From assembly GCA_030550025.1 (NCBI GenBank), contig JAUQQC010000003.1, positions 225,464-289,463 of the forward strand: 64,000 nt of DNA. The letters run 5' to 3'. The position numbers and the translations under genes were made by a program. Position 1 is the stretch's first letter; every line of letters starts with the position of its first letter. The stretch comes from Acidobacteriota bacterium. GTDB taxonomy: Bacteria > Acidobacteriota > Blastocatellia > HR10. Below, piece by piece: positions 19,114 to 27,609 of this stretch. Below the pieces are notes generated by a model. It was not told the DNA's origin. It searched no databases and saw nothing but the letters and a program-made list of their open reading frames with translations.

Positions 19114-21387
19114 TCAGAACCGGAAGAGATAGCTGAACTTCACGAAGACCTGCCGTCCCGTCGAATGCGTGGGCGCGCCGAGACGCCGAATCCCTCCCGG
19201 AGCAGCGGGATCGAGTCCGAGGTTCTCCCAACGATTCGTGTATCCCACGTAGAGCGCCGTCCACGGATTAACCAGATAGGTGATCAAGACGTCCACGGCG
19301 ATCCGCTTCTCCCGCTCCGCGCGCACCAGAGACGGATTGGGAAGCACCGCGGAATAATCGAGGATCGTTCGGAGCGAGAGTTCGCGGGTGAATTGATAGT
19401 TGAGCTTCGTGCGGAACAGATGGTTGTTGAAGACGCTGACGGATTCCCCGCGCGGCGCGACCCTTTGCGCCTGCGACCACGGCAAGGAGTCGCCGTGCGT
19501 GCCCAAGCGGCTGTAAAGATAGACCTGGCTCATCCGAAGCTGCGCGGTGGGGCGAAGGGTCAGCTCCAATTCCCCGTTGGCCGTGGTCGCGGAGAAAGGC
19601 TCCACGCCCGGCGCGGGGTAGAAATTGACCCCCTTCCCGAAGCGATAGCTCCCTCCGAGCGAGAGCCATCGCAGCCACGCGGTCGAGGCGCTGACAGACG
19701 TCTCGTGCTTCCGAAATCCAAGATCGCGAAACAACTCGAACGATTCCGAGCGGCGGAAGCCGATCTCCGTCGGTCCGGCGAACTGCGCTTGAAATCCGCT
19801 GCTGATGATCCAATCTTGAAGACGACCGCGCCGATCCCAGTTGACCAGGGTGAAGACGTTCGGCCCGAAGCTCTGCAATCGCTTCCCTTCACGAAACCAG
19901 CGGTATCGGACGAAATGTTCCATCTGCCGCACGTCCACGCGGCGGATGAAGCCGAGTTGCGAGTGGAATCGCGGGCTGCGATCCACATACTCTCCGGAAT
20001 AGAAGAAGCGCCGCCCCGAGTAGGAGAGATCAAGCGAATACGCAGGGCCGGAGAATCGTCCGCCATCGCGTCGGGTGACGCTGCGCATGATCTGGCCATT
20101 GAGCGTCCAATTTGGACTCAGCCGCAGCAACGTATCGAGGGCCAGAACGTTGTTGGATTGGGACATGAAGGAACGACGCGAGAGGAGGACGCCGACGCTC
20201 GATTGCTCGGCGAATTCCCGCTGCACGCGCAGGACGCCGATGGCCGCCCTTCGCCCATATGCGGGGTCGGCGGGAGCGACGCTTCGGCCCGGCGCCCGAT
20301 CGTCAATGGCGAGCGCTCCGAGCGCCCAATGCCCCACTTTCCCCGTCACCCGCGCGCCGAATTGAGGATCAACGATACGGCGGGAGAAGAAGAGGTTCTC
20401 CAATGTCCGAAAGAACCCGGCGTTCTCCAAGAAGAACGGGCGCTTCTCGGGGAAGAAGACCTCGAATCGTTGATTGAGCGTCACCTGCGGATCATCGGAC
20501 TCGACCTGACTGAAATCGGGATTCACCGTGAGATCAAGTGTGACGGCATCGCGCAAGACGAACTTGGCATCCATCCCGCCACGCCCTTCGATCTCCGTGC
20601 GCCAGACGGGCCCATTTGTCCCCGTCGGGTCCAGGAATCGGGCGGCGGCGAACGCTCCATACGGGATGAACTGCCAGTTACGGCCCGGCGAGATGTCTTC
20701 CAACCCTTCGAGCGTCGCCAGTTGCTGGTGGAATCCGGCCACCCGCCGGGTGATGTAGGGCCAGAAGGACTGCTCGTTGAGACGCGGGATGCCGCGCGCG
20801 AGCGCGATCCCCCATGTCTGCGTGCGCGCCGCGGGAAACCGGAGGCTGCGGAAGGGAATGGCCATCCATACGATGAAGCCATCCTCGGTCAGCCGACCTT
20901 CGGAGTACCAAAGCGTATCGAAGCTGTAGTCGTCTTCCTGCCCTTCCCCGGTGATCCCATCGGCCTGGATGCCCAGGGGATTGACCAGGAAGAGATAGGC
21001 GCGGCGACGATCTCGAAACGTGTCCAAGATCACGCCGACCACATCGTCCTCAAAGATCGCCTCCCGTCGAGACAGGCGCGCGCGGACTTTCGCCGGATCG
21101 TCCTTGCAGATGAACACGACGTAGAGATGCTGGCGATCATAGGAGAGACAGGCCGTCGTCGCCAGGCTGACGGGGACGCCATCTCCCGGTTCTCGCTGGC
21201 GAAAGTCGGAGACGCAGACCTCATTGGCGTTACTCGCCCCTCGCATGTAATCCTCCAGCCGTGGAGGAGTGGAGACGCGGGGAACGCGCAGGCGCGGACG
21301 CTCCGCTTGGGCGAGCCCGGTGATGCTCCCACCGAGCAAGAGCATCAGGAGAAGCGCAAAGATCGAGCTTCGACCTCCTCTTCCCAT
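19114..21387 (-). CDS. Outer-membrane DUF5916 protein with CBM9-like N-domain
   Basis: A 757-aa protein. Signal peptide (SSIFALLLMLLLGGSITGLA), then a CBM9-like beta-sandwich at about residues 35-210 (HLYVVFICKDDPAKVRARLS, VVGVILDTFRDRRRAYLFLV). A long DUF5916 region rich in alternating aromatic strands follows (NPDFSQVESDDPQVTLNQRF, FPEKRPFFLENAGFF) and ends FVKFSYLFRF. The terminal Phe is the usual outer-membrane barrel signal. Related proteins are common in Acidobacteriota and Bacteroidota; the substrate is unknown. Confidence 0.88.
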   Translation of the reverse strand: MGRGGRSSIFALLLMLLLGGSITGLAQAERPRLRVPRVSTPPRLEDYMRGASNANEVCVSDFRQREPGDGVPVSLATTACLSYDRQHLYVVFICKDDPAKVRARLSRREAIFEDDVVGVILDTFRDRRRAYLFLVNPLGIQADGITGEGQEDDYSFDTLWYSEGRLTEDGFIVWMAIPFRSLRFPAARTQTWGIALARGIPRLNEQSFWPYITRRVAGFHQQLATLEGLEDISPGRNWQFIPYGAFAAARFLDPTGTNGPVWRTEIEGRGGMDAKFVLRDAVTLDLTVNPDFSQVESDDPQVTLNQRFEVFFPEKRPFFLENAGFFRTLENLFFSRRIVDPQFGARVTGKVGHWALGALAIDDRAPGRSVAPADPAYGRRAAIGVLRVQREFAEQSSVGVLLSRRSFMSQSNNVLALDTLLRLSPNWTLNGQIMRSVTRRDGGRFSGPAYSLDLSYSGRRFFYSGEYVDRSPRFHSQLGFIRRVDVRQMEHFVRYRWFREGKRLQSFGPNVFTLVNWDRRGRLQDWIISSGFQAQFAGPTEIGFRRSESFELFRDLGFRKHETSVSASTAWLRWLSLGGSYRFGKGVNFYPAPGVEPFSATTANGELELTLRPTAQLRMSQVYLYSRLGTHGDSLPWSQAQRVAPRGESVSVFNNHLFRTKLNYQFTRELSLRTILDYSAVLPNPSLVRAEREKRIAVDVLITYLVNPWTALYVGYTNRWENLGLDPAAPGGIRRLGAPTHSTGRQVFVKFSYLFRF

Positions 21388-21473
21388 TGCTCTTCTCGAT
21401 CACCCATCACTCATTCATCGCCCTCCGTATTACGACACACAACGCCGACTTGTTCCCACAACGGGGGAAGTCG

Positions 21474-22583
21474 CTATCGGTATTCGACCCGTAGGCGCTC
21501 GGGCCGACGAGAAGCGGGGACGACGACGAAGGAGATCCGCCCCAGTAGCCGTCCCTCACTCGTACGCACCTCCACACGCCACCGGCCGGGTGTGATCTTC
21601 CGCTTGAGGGTATAGCCCCGATACCCTCCTTCGCGCCCGCCGATGACCGGGTAGGCGAGCCGGTCCGTCGTGATCCACCGTCCGTTCTCATCTTGCCGCT
21701 GCCAGTGGTGCCAAACGCGCTCAGTGAACGCCGTCGGAGCGAAGATGGCCGCGAAGCAATAGACGGCATCCCCCGAGGTGTACGCGAACTCGCGCTCATC
21801 CCGGCGCCAGAAGAACCAGCGTGGGGGTTCGCGATAGACGACCTCATACCGCGCGCCCACGCGCCGGACGTTCCGGTAAATCCCTCCGTCCTTCAATGCC
21901 AGGGGAACGGGCGGGATGAGGTCGCCAAAATAGCCGAGAAGCAAGCCGCCGAACACAGCCATCGGGATGGGAAGGGTCCGCACCGCTTCGCGCCGGCAGC
22001 CGAAGATCACCACGCTGAGGGTGCCCGTGAGGAGGAGGCTGAGCACTCCACTTGCGACAAAGAGCGCCGCGTTCATCTGCCGAACCACGATTGGCAGAAA
22101 GAAGGTCAAAAAGGCGGAACCGCAAAAGAAGTACAGGGGCAAGAGCAGCTTCAGGTCTCGCAGCCGGTGGGCGAAGAATTCATTGGCCAGCATGAGGCCC
22201 ACGAGCAATCCGACGAAGATGAACGATCGGCCGACGGCCGCGCTCTTGAAATAGAAGACGACGTAGCTCGAGAGCAGGCCACCGAGGAAGAAGTGCACGC
22301 CCCAGGTCATCAGATCGAGCCGTCGGAGCAGCCGCGGCGATCGGAGGCGTCCGCACTCAGCTCGCCCGATCACCGCGATCAAAAGGCCGGACGCCAGAAG
22401 ATATCCGAGCAGGATCAGGTTGTCCCCCCATCGGTCGATACGCGTGAGTGTCACGCTGTCATACACGAACCCAAGGACGAAGGCCAGAAGCGGCCCAAGC
22501 TTTCGATGACGCTCAAGGAATGCGCGCCACCGCTCTCGCCACGTCGCATGACGGCAGACTCCCCTTTCGCGCCGCACGCTCAA
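21474..22583 (-). CDS. Polytopic membrane protein with C-terminal DUF2914 domain
   Basis: A 369-aa protein with about seven or eight hydrophobic helices in the first 240 residues (LLAFVLGFVYDSVTL, HFFLGGLLSSYVVFYF, LLLPLYFFCGSAFLTFFLPI). The soluble C-terminal DUF2914 domain follows (VYCFAAIFAPTAFTERVWHH, GWRVEV-type strands ending LLGRISFVVVPA). Start uncertain: TTG 22583 or GTG 22577, neither with a good ribosome site. Function unknown. It is divergent from the M14-like peptidase. Confidence 0.8.
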   Translation of the reverse strand: MSVRRERGVCRHATWRERWRAFLERHRKLGPLLAFVLGFVYDSVTLTRIDRWGDNLILLGYLLASGLLIAVIGRAECGRLRSPRLLRRLDLMTWGVHFFLGGLLSSYVVFYFKSAAVGRSFIFVGLLVGLMLANEFFAHRLRDLKLLLPLYFFCGSAFLTFFLPIVVRQMNAALFVASGVLSLLLTGTLSVVIFGCRREAVRTLPIPMAVFGGLLLGYFGDLIPPVPLALKDGGIYRNVRRVGARYEVVYREPPRWFFWRRDEREFAYTSGDAVYCFAAIFAPTAFTERVWHHWQRQDENGRWITTDRLAYPVIGGREGGYRGYTLKRKITPGRWRVEVRTSEGRLLGRISFVVVPASRRPERLRVEYR

Positions 22584-22680
22584 TCAAAGCAAGCGCAGCG
22601 CGAGCGCGTCAATCCCCCGACAGTCAACGCGCGTTTCCAGCCCCCGCCTACCCGGCGCGCCCGATGCGATCAAACGACGC

Positions 22681-22709
22681 TTGGCGCGCCACCGATCGCC
22701 GCGTATGAT
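22681..22709 (+). promoter_or_regulatory. Probable promoter of the M14-like peptidase gene
   Basis: TTGGCG (22681-22686), 17-base spacer, TATGAT (22704-22709). Transcription would begin near 22716, inside the first arm of the hairpin listed next. Confidence 0.6.
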
Positions 22710-22714
22710 TAGGA

Positions 22715-22739
22715 CGCATCGTCTCGGAGGGACGATGCG
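22715..22739 (+). other. Perfect hairpin at the 5' end of the M14-like peptidase mRNA
   Basis: CGCATCGTC and GACGATGCG form a perfect 9-bp stem around a 7-base loop TCGGAGG. It lies at the predicted transcript start, 26 bases before the ATG. A 5'-terminal hairpin can protect mRNA from decay. The loop contains GGAGG, so it might also interact with ribosomes. Role is inference. Confidence 0.5.
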
Positions 22740-22765
22740 AATCCGCAAAAGAGGAGGAGTGAGTG

Positions 22766-25504
22766 ATGAGACGACTTGGTGCGACGATCCTGTGTGGATT
22801 TTCCATCCTGCTCTCTTCGACACGGCCCCCGATCTTCGCCGACGCCTTCGATTTCTACGCGCGAGGGCCTTATCGCCCGTCGGTTCCGCGCCCATCGCAA
22901 CTTCTCGGGTATGAACCGGGCGAATTCCATACGGACTTCCGCGGGATGGAGCGCGTCATCTTCGCCATCGCGCAAGCGGCCGCCGATCGCGTGCGCGTGA
23001 TCGAATACGGGCAGAGCTACGAGCGACGCCCTCTACGCCTGCTTCTCATTAGCGCGCCGGAGAATATGAACCGGCTCGACGAGCTCCGGGCCCGCATTCA
23101 AAAGCTCGCCGATCCCCGACGACTCAGCTCGCCGGAGGAGGCGGCGGCGATCATCCGGACGACGCCCGTCGTCGTCTGGTTGAACTATGCCAATGATGGG
23201 AACGAATCAGCTGCCTTCGAAGCAGCACTGCAAGTCGCCTATCACTTGGCTGCGAGCGAGGAGCCGAAGACACGAGAGCTGCTGGAGAATGCCCTCATCC
23301 TCATCAATCCCGCCCATAATCCGGAGAGCCATGAGCGCTTCGTCACGTGGTACAACGCCTTCGCCGTCGGAGCTGAGGATCGCTTCGCCTATGAGCACAA
23401 CGCGCCCTGGGGGCTCTCCACGAATAACAACCACTATCAGATCGACCTCAATCGCGATGCGCTCGCGAGCACGCAGATCGAGACCCAAGCCCTCATGCGC
23501 GCCTATCTGCAGTGGAACCCGCAGGTCTTCGTGGATCATCATGGTCAGACGACGACCTTCTTCTTTCCTCCGCCGGCGTCCCCTGTGAACGCGAATCTCC
23601 CGAAGGCCTATCACGAGTGGATGGAGATCTTCGGGCGAGGGAACGCCGACGCCTTCGACCGCCACGGGTGGGCATATTTCGCTCGAGATGTGTTCGATCT
23701 CTTTTATCCGGGTTACTGGGACAGTTGGCCTTCGCTCAATGGGGCGATCGGCATGACTTACGAAACCGATGGGGGTGGGAGTCGGGGGCTGCGGTGGTTG
23801 CGCGAGGATGGGGCGCTGGTGACCCTGCGCGATGGGATCGCGAAACATTTCGTCGCGAGCTTGGCCACGGTGGAGACGGCGGTCCGCCATCGCGAGCGCT
23901 TGCTTCAGTACTTCTACGACTTCAAGCGCACGGCGATCGAAGAAGGTGCACGCGGTCCGATGCGACGGTTCGTCCTTTTGCCGGGGAATGATCCGGGACG
24001 AGCCGCCGAACTCGTCGCGACGTTGCTGCGCGCCGGGATTGAAGTGCAGGTGACTCAAGAGAGCTTCTCCTCGCGCGCCGCTCATGACTACCTGAGCAAA
24101 ACGGCGGCGGCGCGTTCGTTCCCCGCAGGCGCCTTCATCGTGGATTTGGCGCAACCGCAGATGCGTTTGGCGAAAGCGCTACTGGAGCCCGAGGCCGAGC
24201 TGGATCCGCAGTTCGTCAAGCGCCAATTGGAGATTCGCGAGCGAAACGAGCGGCGGGGGAAGAACGTCCCGAAGGAGCGCTATGAGTTCTACGATGTGAC
24301 GGCGTGGTCTTTGCCCCTGGCTTTCGGCGTCGAAGCGTATTGGACCGAGGACGCCCCGCGCGTGCGCTCGATCCCGCTGACTCTCGATGAATCCGGGCGC
24401 GTCATCATCAGCGATGAGCGCAAGCCGGTTGTCGCCGGCGGCGTCTCCGGTCGCGCGACATCGGCGTATTTGTTCTCCTACGAGACGAATGCAGCAGCGC
24501 GCCTAGCCTTCGCCTTGCTCCACGAAGGCTACAAGATCGCCGTCTCGACAAGACCCCTTCGCGCTGATGGCCGGGACTTCCCACGCGGCACGCTCGTCGT
24601 CCCTATCGAGCGCAATCCCGAATCCCTGCACGAGCGCATCGCGCAACTGGCCCGTGAATGTGGGGTGAACGTCTATGCCGCGGCGAGCGCATATCCCGAT
24701 CGTGGAGAGACGGGGATCGGATCGCCGGCCGTCATCCCCCTGCGAAAACCGAAGGTTGTCGTCATCGCCGGAGATGGCGTCTCGGTCACGAGCTTCGGCG
24801 CGATCTGGTTCCTCTTCGAGCGGCGGTTTGGCATCCCGTTCATCCCAATGACACTCTCCTCGCTGCACCGCGCCAACATCTTCGAGTACGATGTGATCCT
24901 CTTCCCCGACGGCAGCCCCTCCATCTATCGCGCGACTTTGGGCGATCGAGGCCTTGAACGGCTCAAGCGATGGGTGAGCGAAGGCGGCGTGCTCATCGGC
25001 ATCGGGGGAGCCGCAGAGCTGTTCACGCAAAAAGGAGTTGAGCTGACGACCGCCAGGGTCCTCGGCGCCGAAGAAGAAGCGCCCGCTTCGCCCGGATCGA
25101 GCGCCCCAAGCCCTGCATCCGCTCAGGCATCGGCTGAGAGGCCAATGCGACCATTGCCCGTCCCCGGAGCGATCCTGCGAGCGACGGTGGACCGGCATCA
25201 CTTCCTGACCTTCGGATATGAGGCCGAGCATCTGCCCGTCCTAGTGAACGGGGCGCGCTTCTTCACCCGCAGCCGAGATGGGGCGAACGTCGTCACCTTC
25301 GAGGGCAAGGAGCTGCATCTGAGCGGCTTCATCTGGCCCAACAACACGGTGGAGCTTTTGAGCGGAACCGCATATCTCATTCACGAGCCGACGGGGCGGG
25401 GTCACGTCATCCTCTACGCTCAGGATCCGAACTTCCGGCTCTTCTGGCATTCGCTCACGCGTTTGTTCCTCAACAGCGTGCTCTTCGCTCCTTCTCTGCG
25501 CTGA
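22766..25504 (+). CDS. Large secreted M14-like peptidase, first zinc ligand missing
   Basis: A 912-aa exported protein with signal peptide (GATILCGFSILLSSTRPPIF). The M14 carboxypeptidase domain covers roughly residues 45-370. It keeps the DLNRD motif, VDHHGQTTTFFFPPP and a candidate catalytic Glu in YETDGGG. The usual zinc-binding HGNE is NDGNE, with Asp144 where His is expected and Glu147 kept. A C-terminal region (VVVIAGDGVSVTSFGAIWFL, VILFPDG, GGVLIGIGGAAEL) looks like a GATase-type Rossmann fold. ATG 22766 follows GAGGAGG. Either a non-canonical metal site or a pseudoenzyme. Confidence 0.85.
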   Translation: MRRLGATILCGFSILLSSTRPPIFADAFDFYARGPYRPSVPRPSQLLGYEPGEFHTDFRGMERVIFAIAQAAADRVRVIEYGQSYERRPLRLLLISAPENMNRLDELRARIQKLADPRRLSSPEEAAAIIRTTPVVVWLNYANDGNESAAFEAALQVAYHLAASEEPKTRELLENALILINPAHNPESHERFVTWYNAFAVGAEDRFAYEHNAPWGLSTNNNHYQIDLNRDALASTQIETQALMRAYLQWNPQVFVDHHGQTTTFFFPPPASPVNANLPKAYHEWMEIFGRGNADAFDRHGWAYFARDVFDLFYPGYWDSWPSLNGAIGMTYETDGGGSRGLRWLREDGALVTLRDGIAKHFVASLATVETAVRHRERLLQYFYDFKRTAIEEGARGPMRRFVLLPGNDPGRAAELVATLLRAGIEVQVTQESFSSRAAHDYLSKTAAARSFPAGAFIVDLAQPQMRLAKALLEPEAELDPQFVKRQLEIRERNERRGKNVPKERYEFYDVTAWSLPLAFGVEAYWTEDAPRVRSIPLTLDESGRVIISDERKPVVAGGVSGRATSAYLFSYETNAAARLAFALLHEGYKIAVSTRPLRADGRDFPRGTLVVPIERNPESLHERIAQLARECGVNVYAAASAYPDRGETGIGSPAVIPLRKPKVVVIAGDGVSVTSFGAIWFLFERRFGIPFIPMTLSSLHRANIFEYDVILFPDGSPSIYRATLGDRGLERLKRWVSEGGVLIGIGGAAELFTQKGVELTTARVLGAEEEAPASPGSSAPSPASAQASAERPMRPLPVPGAILRATVDRHHFLTFGYEAEHLPVLVNGARFFTRSRDGANVVTFEGKELHLSGFIWPNNTVELLSGTAYLIHEPTGRGHVILYAQDPNFRLFWHSLTRLFLNSVLFAPSLR

Positions 25505-25553
25505 AATGGGTCGGCTCCCTCCGGGCGAAAGGTCCGCGAGGGAGTCTCCTGCC

Positions 25554-25583
25554 TTGTCCCTCGGCGCGCCCTTTGGCTATAGT
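25554..25583 (+). promoter_or_regulatory. Probable promoter of queF
   Basis: TTGTCC (25554-25559), 18-base spacer, TATAGT (25578-25583). Transcription would begin near 25590, about 3 bases before the queF ATG, with no room for a Shine-Dalgarno site. Confidence 0.5.
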
Positions 25584-25592
25584 CTTCTCCCT

Positions 25593-26024
25593 ATGAGGGA
25601 GTACACTGAGGAACATGCCCGAGCGGGCCTAGAGGCCGAATTACCGAAGATCGAATGCTGGCCCAATCAGTTCAAGGGATACGAGATCACCATCGTCATC
25701 CCCGAATACACCTCGGTGTGCCCGCGGACGGGGCTGCCCGACTTCGGGACGATCACCATCCGCTATGAACCCGATGAGCTATGCGTCGAGCTGAAATCGC
25801 TCAAGTACTACATCCTGGGCTATCGTCAACTGGGGATCTTCTACGAGAACGCCGTCAATCGCATCCTTCGGGATTTCGTCGCGGCCTGTCGGCCCGTATG
25901 GGCGGAGGTCGTGGGAGAATTCAACACTCGAGGAGGGATGAGGAGTATCGTGTGCGCGCGCTATCGCGCTCGGGCCGAACGCTCAGCCGAAGACGAGCGG
26001 GTGCCCCCCGAACCTCGCCCATGA
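25593..26024 (+). CDS. queF: NADPH-dependent preQ0 reductase (QueF)
   Basis: Reduces 7-cyano-7-deazaguanine to preQ1 in queuosine synthesis. The 143-aa type I (unimodular) enzyme shows the nucleophile Cys43 and Asp50 in TSVCPRTGLPDFG and the family QueF motif in ELKSLKYYILGYR. The ATG lacks a ribosome site and follows the promoter directly. Other queuosine genes in the window, queE and queD, lie 16-23 kb away. Confidence 0.95.
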   Translation: MREYTEEHARAGLEAELPKIECWPNQFKGYEITIVIPEYTSVCPRTGLPDFGTITIRYEPDELCVELKSLKYYILGYRQLGIFYENAVNRILRDFVAACRPVWAEVVGEFNTRGGMRSIVCARYRARAERSAEDERVPPEPRP

Positions 26025-26043
26025 GCGCGCGGCGAACGCGCGA

Positions 26044-26250
26044 TCACGAGCGTTCTTCTTCCTTCGATCCCTTTCGCACGCCGAGGTCGAAGGCGACTAC
26101 GATCAGAATGGCGCAGAGTACGATCGTCGCCGCCGCATACAAAAGCATCAGGTGGCCGCCTTGCATGAAGAGATAGATCACTCCGCCGATGAGCAGGATC
26201 GAGAGGATCCCCCAGAAACTAAATCGTTTTGGTTCCACACGTTCTACCAT
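26044..26250 (-). CDS. Small two-helix membrane protein (68 aa)
   Basis: MVERVEPKRFSFWGILSILL opens a 68-residue protein with two adjacent hydrophobic helices (about residues 12-30 and 34-54) and a charged tail (GVRKGSKEEERS). Its ATG overlaps the end of the symporter gene by 7 bases, which points to translational coupling and a possible accessory role for that transporter. No family recognised. Confidence 0.65.
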   Translation of the reverse strand: MVERVEPKRFSFWGILSILLIGGVIYLFMQGGHLMLLYAAATIVLCAILIVVAFDLGVRKGSKEEERS

Positions 26251-27605
26251 CGCCCTTCCCCTCGCGCATCCGTCCGCTCGATCTCCGCGATCGGTTCGGC
26301 GATCGAGGGCAGAGGCGTGAGCGCATACCCTTCCGAACGCGCGATGAAGGCCGCCGCGGTAACATCCCCGGTGACGTTCAACATCGTCCGACACATGTCG
26401 AGCAATCGGTCTACACCGAGGATGATAGCGATGCCTTCGCCGGGCACGCCCACCGTTTGCAAGACGAGGATGAGCAGCGGGAGCGAACCGCCAGGCACGC
26501 CAGCCGCTCCAATGGCCGTGAGCACGGACATGATGACGACGATCAGCTGTGCCGAAAGCGAAAGCTCGATGCCGAAGACCTGAGCGAGAAAGAGCACAGT
26601 GACTCCCTCGAAAAGCGCCGTCCCGTTCATGTTCATCGTCGCCCCCAGCGGGAGCACGAATCCAGCGATCTCCCGAGGGATACCGAGATTCTCCTCCGAG
26701 ATACGCATCGTCGTCGGCAGCGTGGCGCTAGAGGAGCTAGTGGAGAAGGCAGTGATCATGATGGTCCGGATCGCACTGAAAAACTGCCAGGGATTCAACC
26801 GCGCGAAGACACGCACGAGGATCGAATAAACGCCGAACTGATGGAGGGCGAGTCCAAGGATGACCGTGAAGACATAAAGCCCAAGCTTGATGAGCAAGTC
26901 GAAGCCGAAGCGCGCCGTGACGCTGAAGATCAGCGCGGCCACTCCGAAAGGAGCCAGTCGCATCGCCAGATCAATGAGGACGACCATAGCCTCTCCAATC
27001 CCCGAGAGGACTGCCATCACCGGCTCCGCACGACTCGGAGGCAGGAAGGTTAAGGCGATGCCGAACAGCAGGGCGAAGAAGATGATCCCAAGCATATCCC
27101 CCTGCACAGCCGCCGCGATCGGATTTCGGGGGACGATGTTAACGAGCGTTTGAATTCCAAAGCGCGTTCGCTCGGCCTGCTCCAGTGTCTGCGTCGTCTG
27201 CCCGCGGTACGTCTCCAAGAGCCGCACCTTCACCTCCTCGGGCAACCCTTCGCCCGGTCGGATGGCGTTCACCAAGAGCAAGCCGATCGTGACGGCCAAC
27301 GTCGTCACCAAGAGGAAATAGAGCAGCGTCTTCAAGCCGATGCGCCCCAACTTGCGCAAGTCTCCAAGCCCCGCCACCCCCAGAGCCAGGGAAGCGAAGA
27401 CCAACGGCACGACGACCATGATGAGCATCCGGAGGAAGATTTGCCCGATCGGCTCAGTCACCGTTTGGACGACCCATTGGACCTCTGGCCGCGGGCCGAG
27501 AAAGACGTTGACGCCGATCCCCGTGACGGCTCCCCCGACCAGCCCGAGGAAGATCTTCGTGTGCAGGGGAAGCGAACGCCGTTCCTTCACTAGGCCACCG
27601 CCCAT
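26244..27605 (-). CDS. Dicarboxylate/amino acid:cation symporter (DAACS family)
   Basis: A 453-aa inner-membrane transporter for glutamate, aspartate or C4-dicarboxylates driven by Na+ or H+. It has the family hairpin serine motif (FSTSSSSATLPTTM), the TM7-like NMNGTALFEGV (classic NMDGT) and a GSLPLLILVL segment. About eight transmembrane helices. The start ATG 27605 lies 4 bases after the stop codon of the permease before it; a GTG six codons in is possible. Third gene of an amino-acid transport operon. Confidence 0.92.
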   Translation of the reverse strand: MGGGLVKERRSLPLHTKIFLGLVGGAVTGIGVNVFLGPRPEVQWVVQTVTEPIGQIFLRMLIMVVVPLVFASLALGVAGLGDLRKLGRIGLKTLLYFLLVTTLAVTIGLLLVNAIRPGEGLPEEVKVRLLETYRGQTTQTLEQAERTRFGIQTLVNIVPRNPIAAAVQGDMLGIIFFALLFGIALTFLPPSRAEPVMAVLSGIGEAMVVLIDLAMRLAPFGVAALIFSVTARFGFDLLIKLGLYVFTVILGLALHQFGVYSILVRVFARLNPWQFFSAIRTIMITAFSTSSSSATLPTTMRISEENLGIPREIAGFVLPLGATMNMNGTALFEGVTVLFLAQVFGIELSLSAQLIVVIMSVLTAIGAAGVPGGSLPLLILVLQTVGVPGEGIAIILGVDRLLDMCRTMLNVTGDVTAAAFIARSEGYALTPLPSIAEPIAEIERTDARGEGRW

Positions 27606-27609
27606 ACGC

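Noticed and set aside
19165-21615. Plus-strand open frame of 816 codons antisense to the DUF5916 gene
   Set aside because: No ribosome site, low-complexity charged product, complete overlap with a well-supported outer-membrane protein gene.
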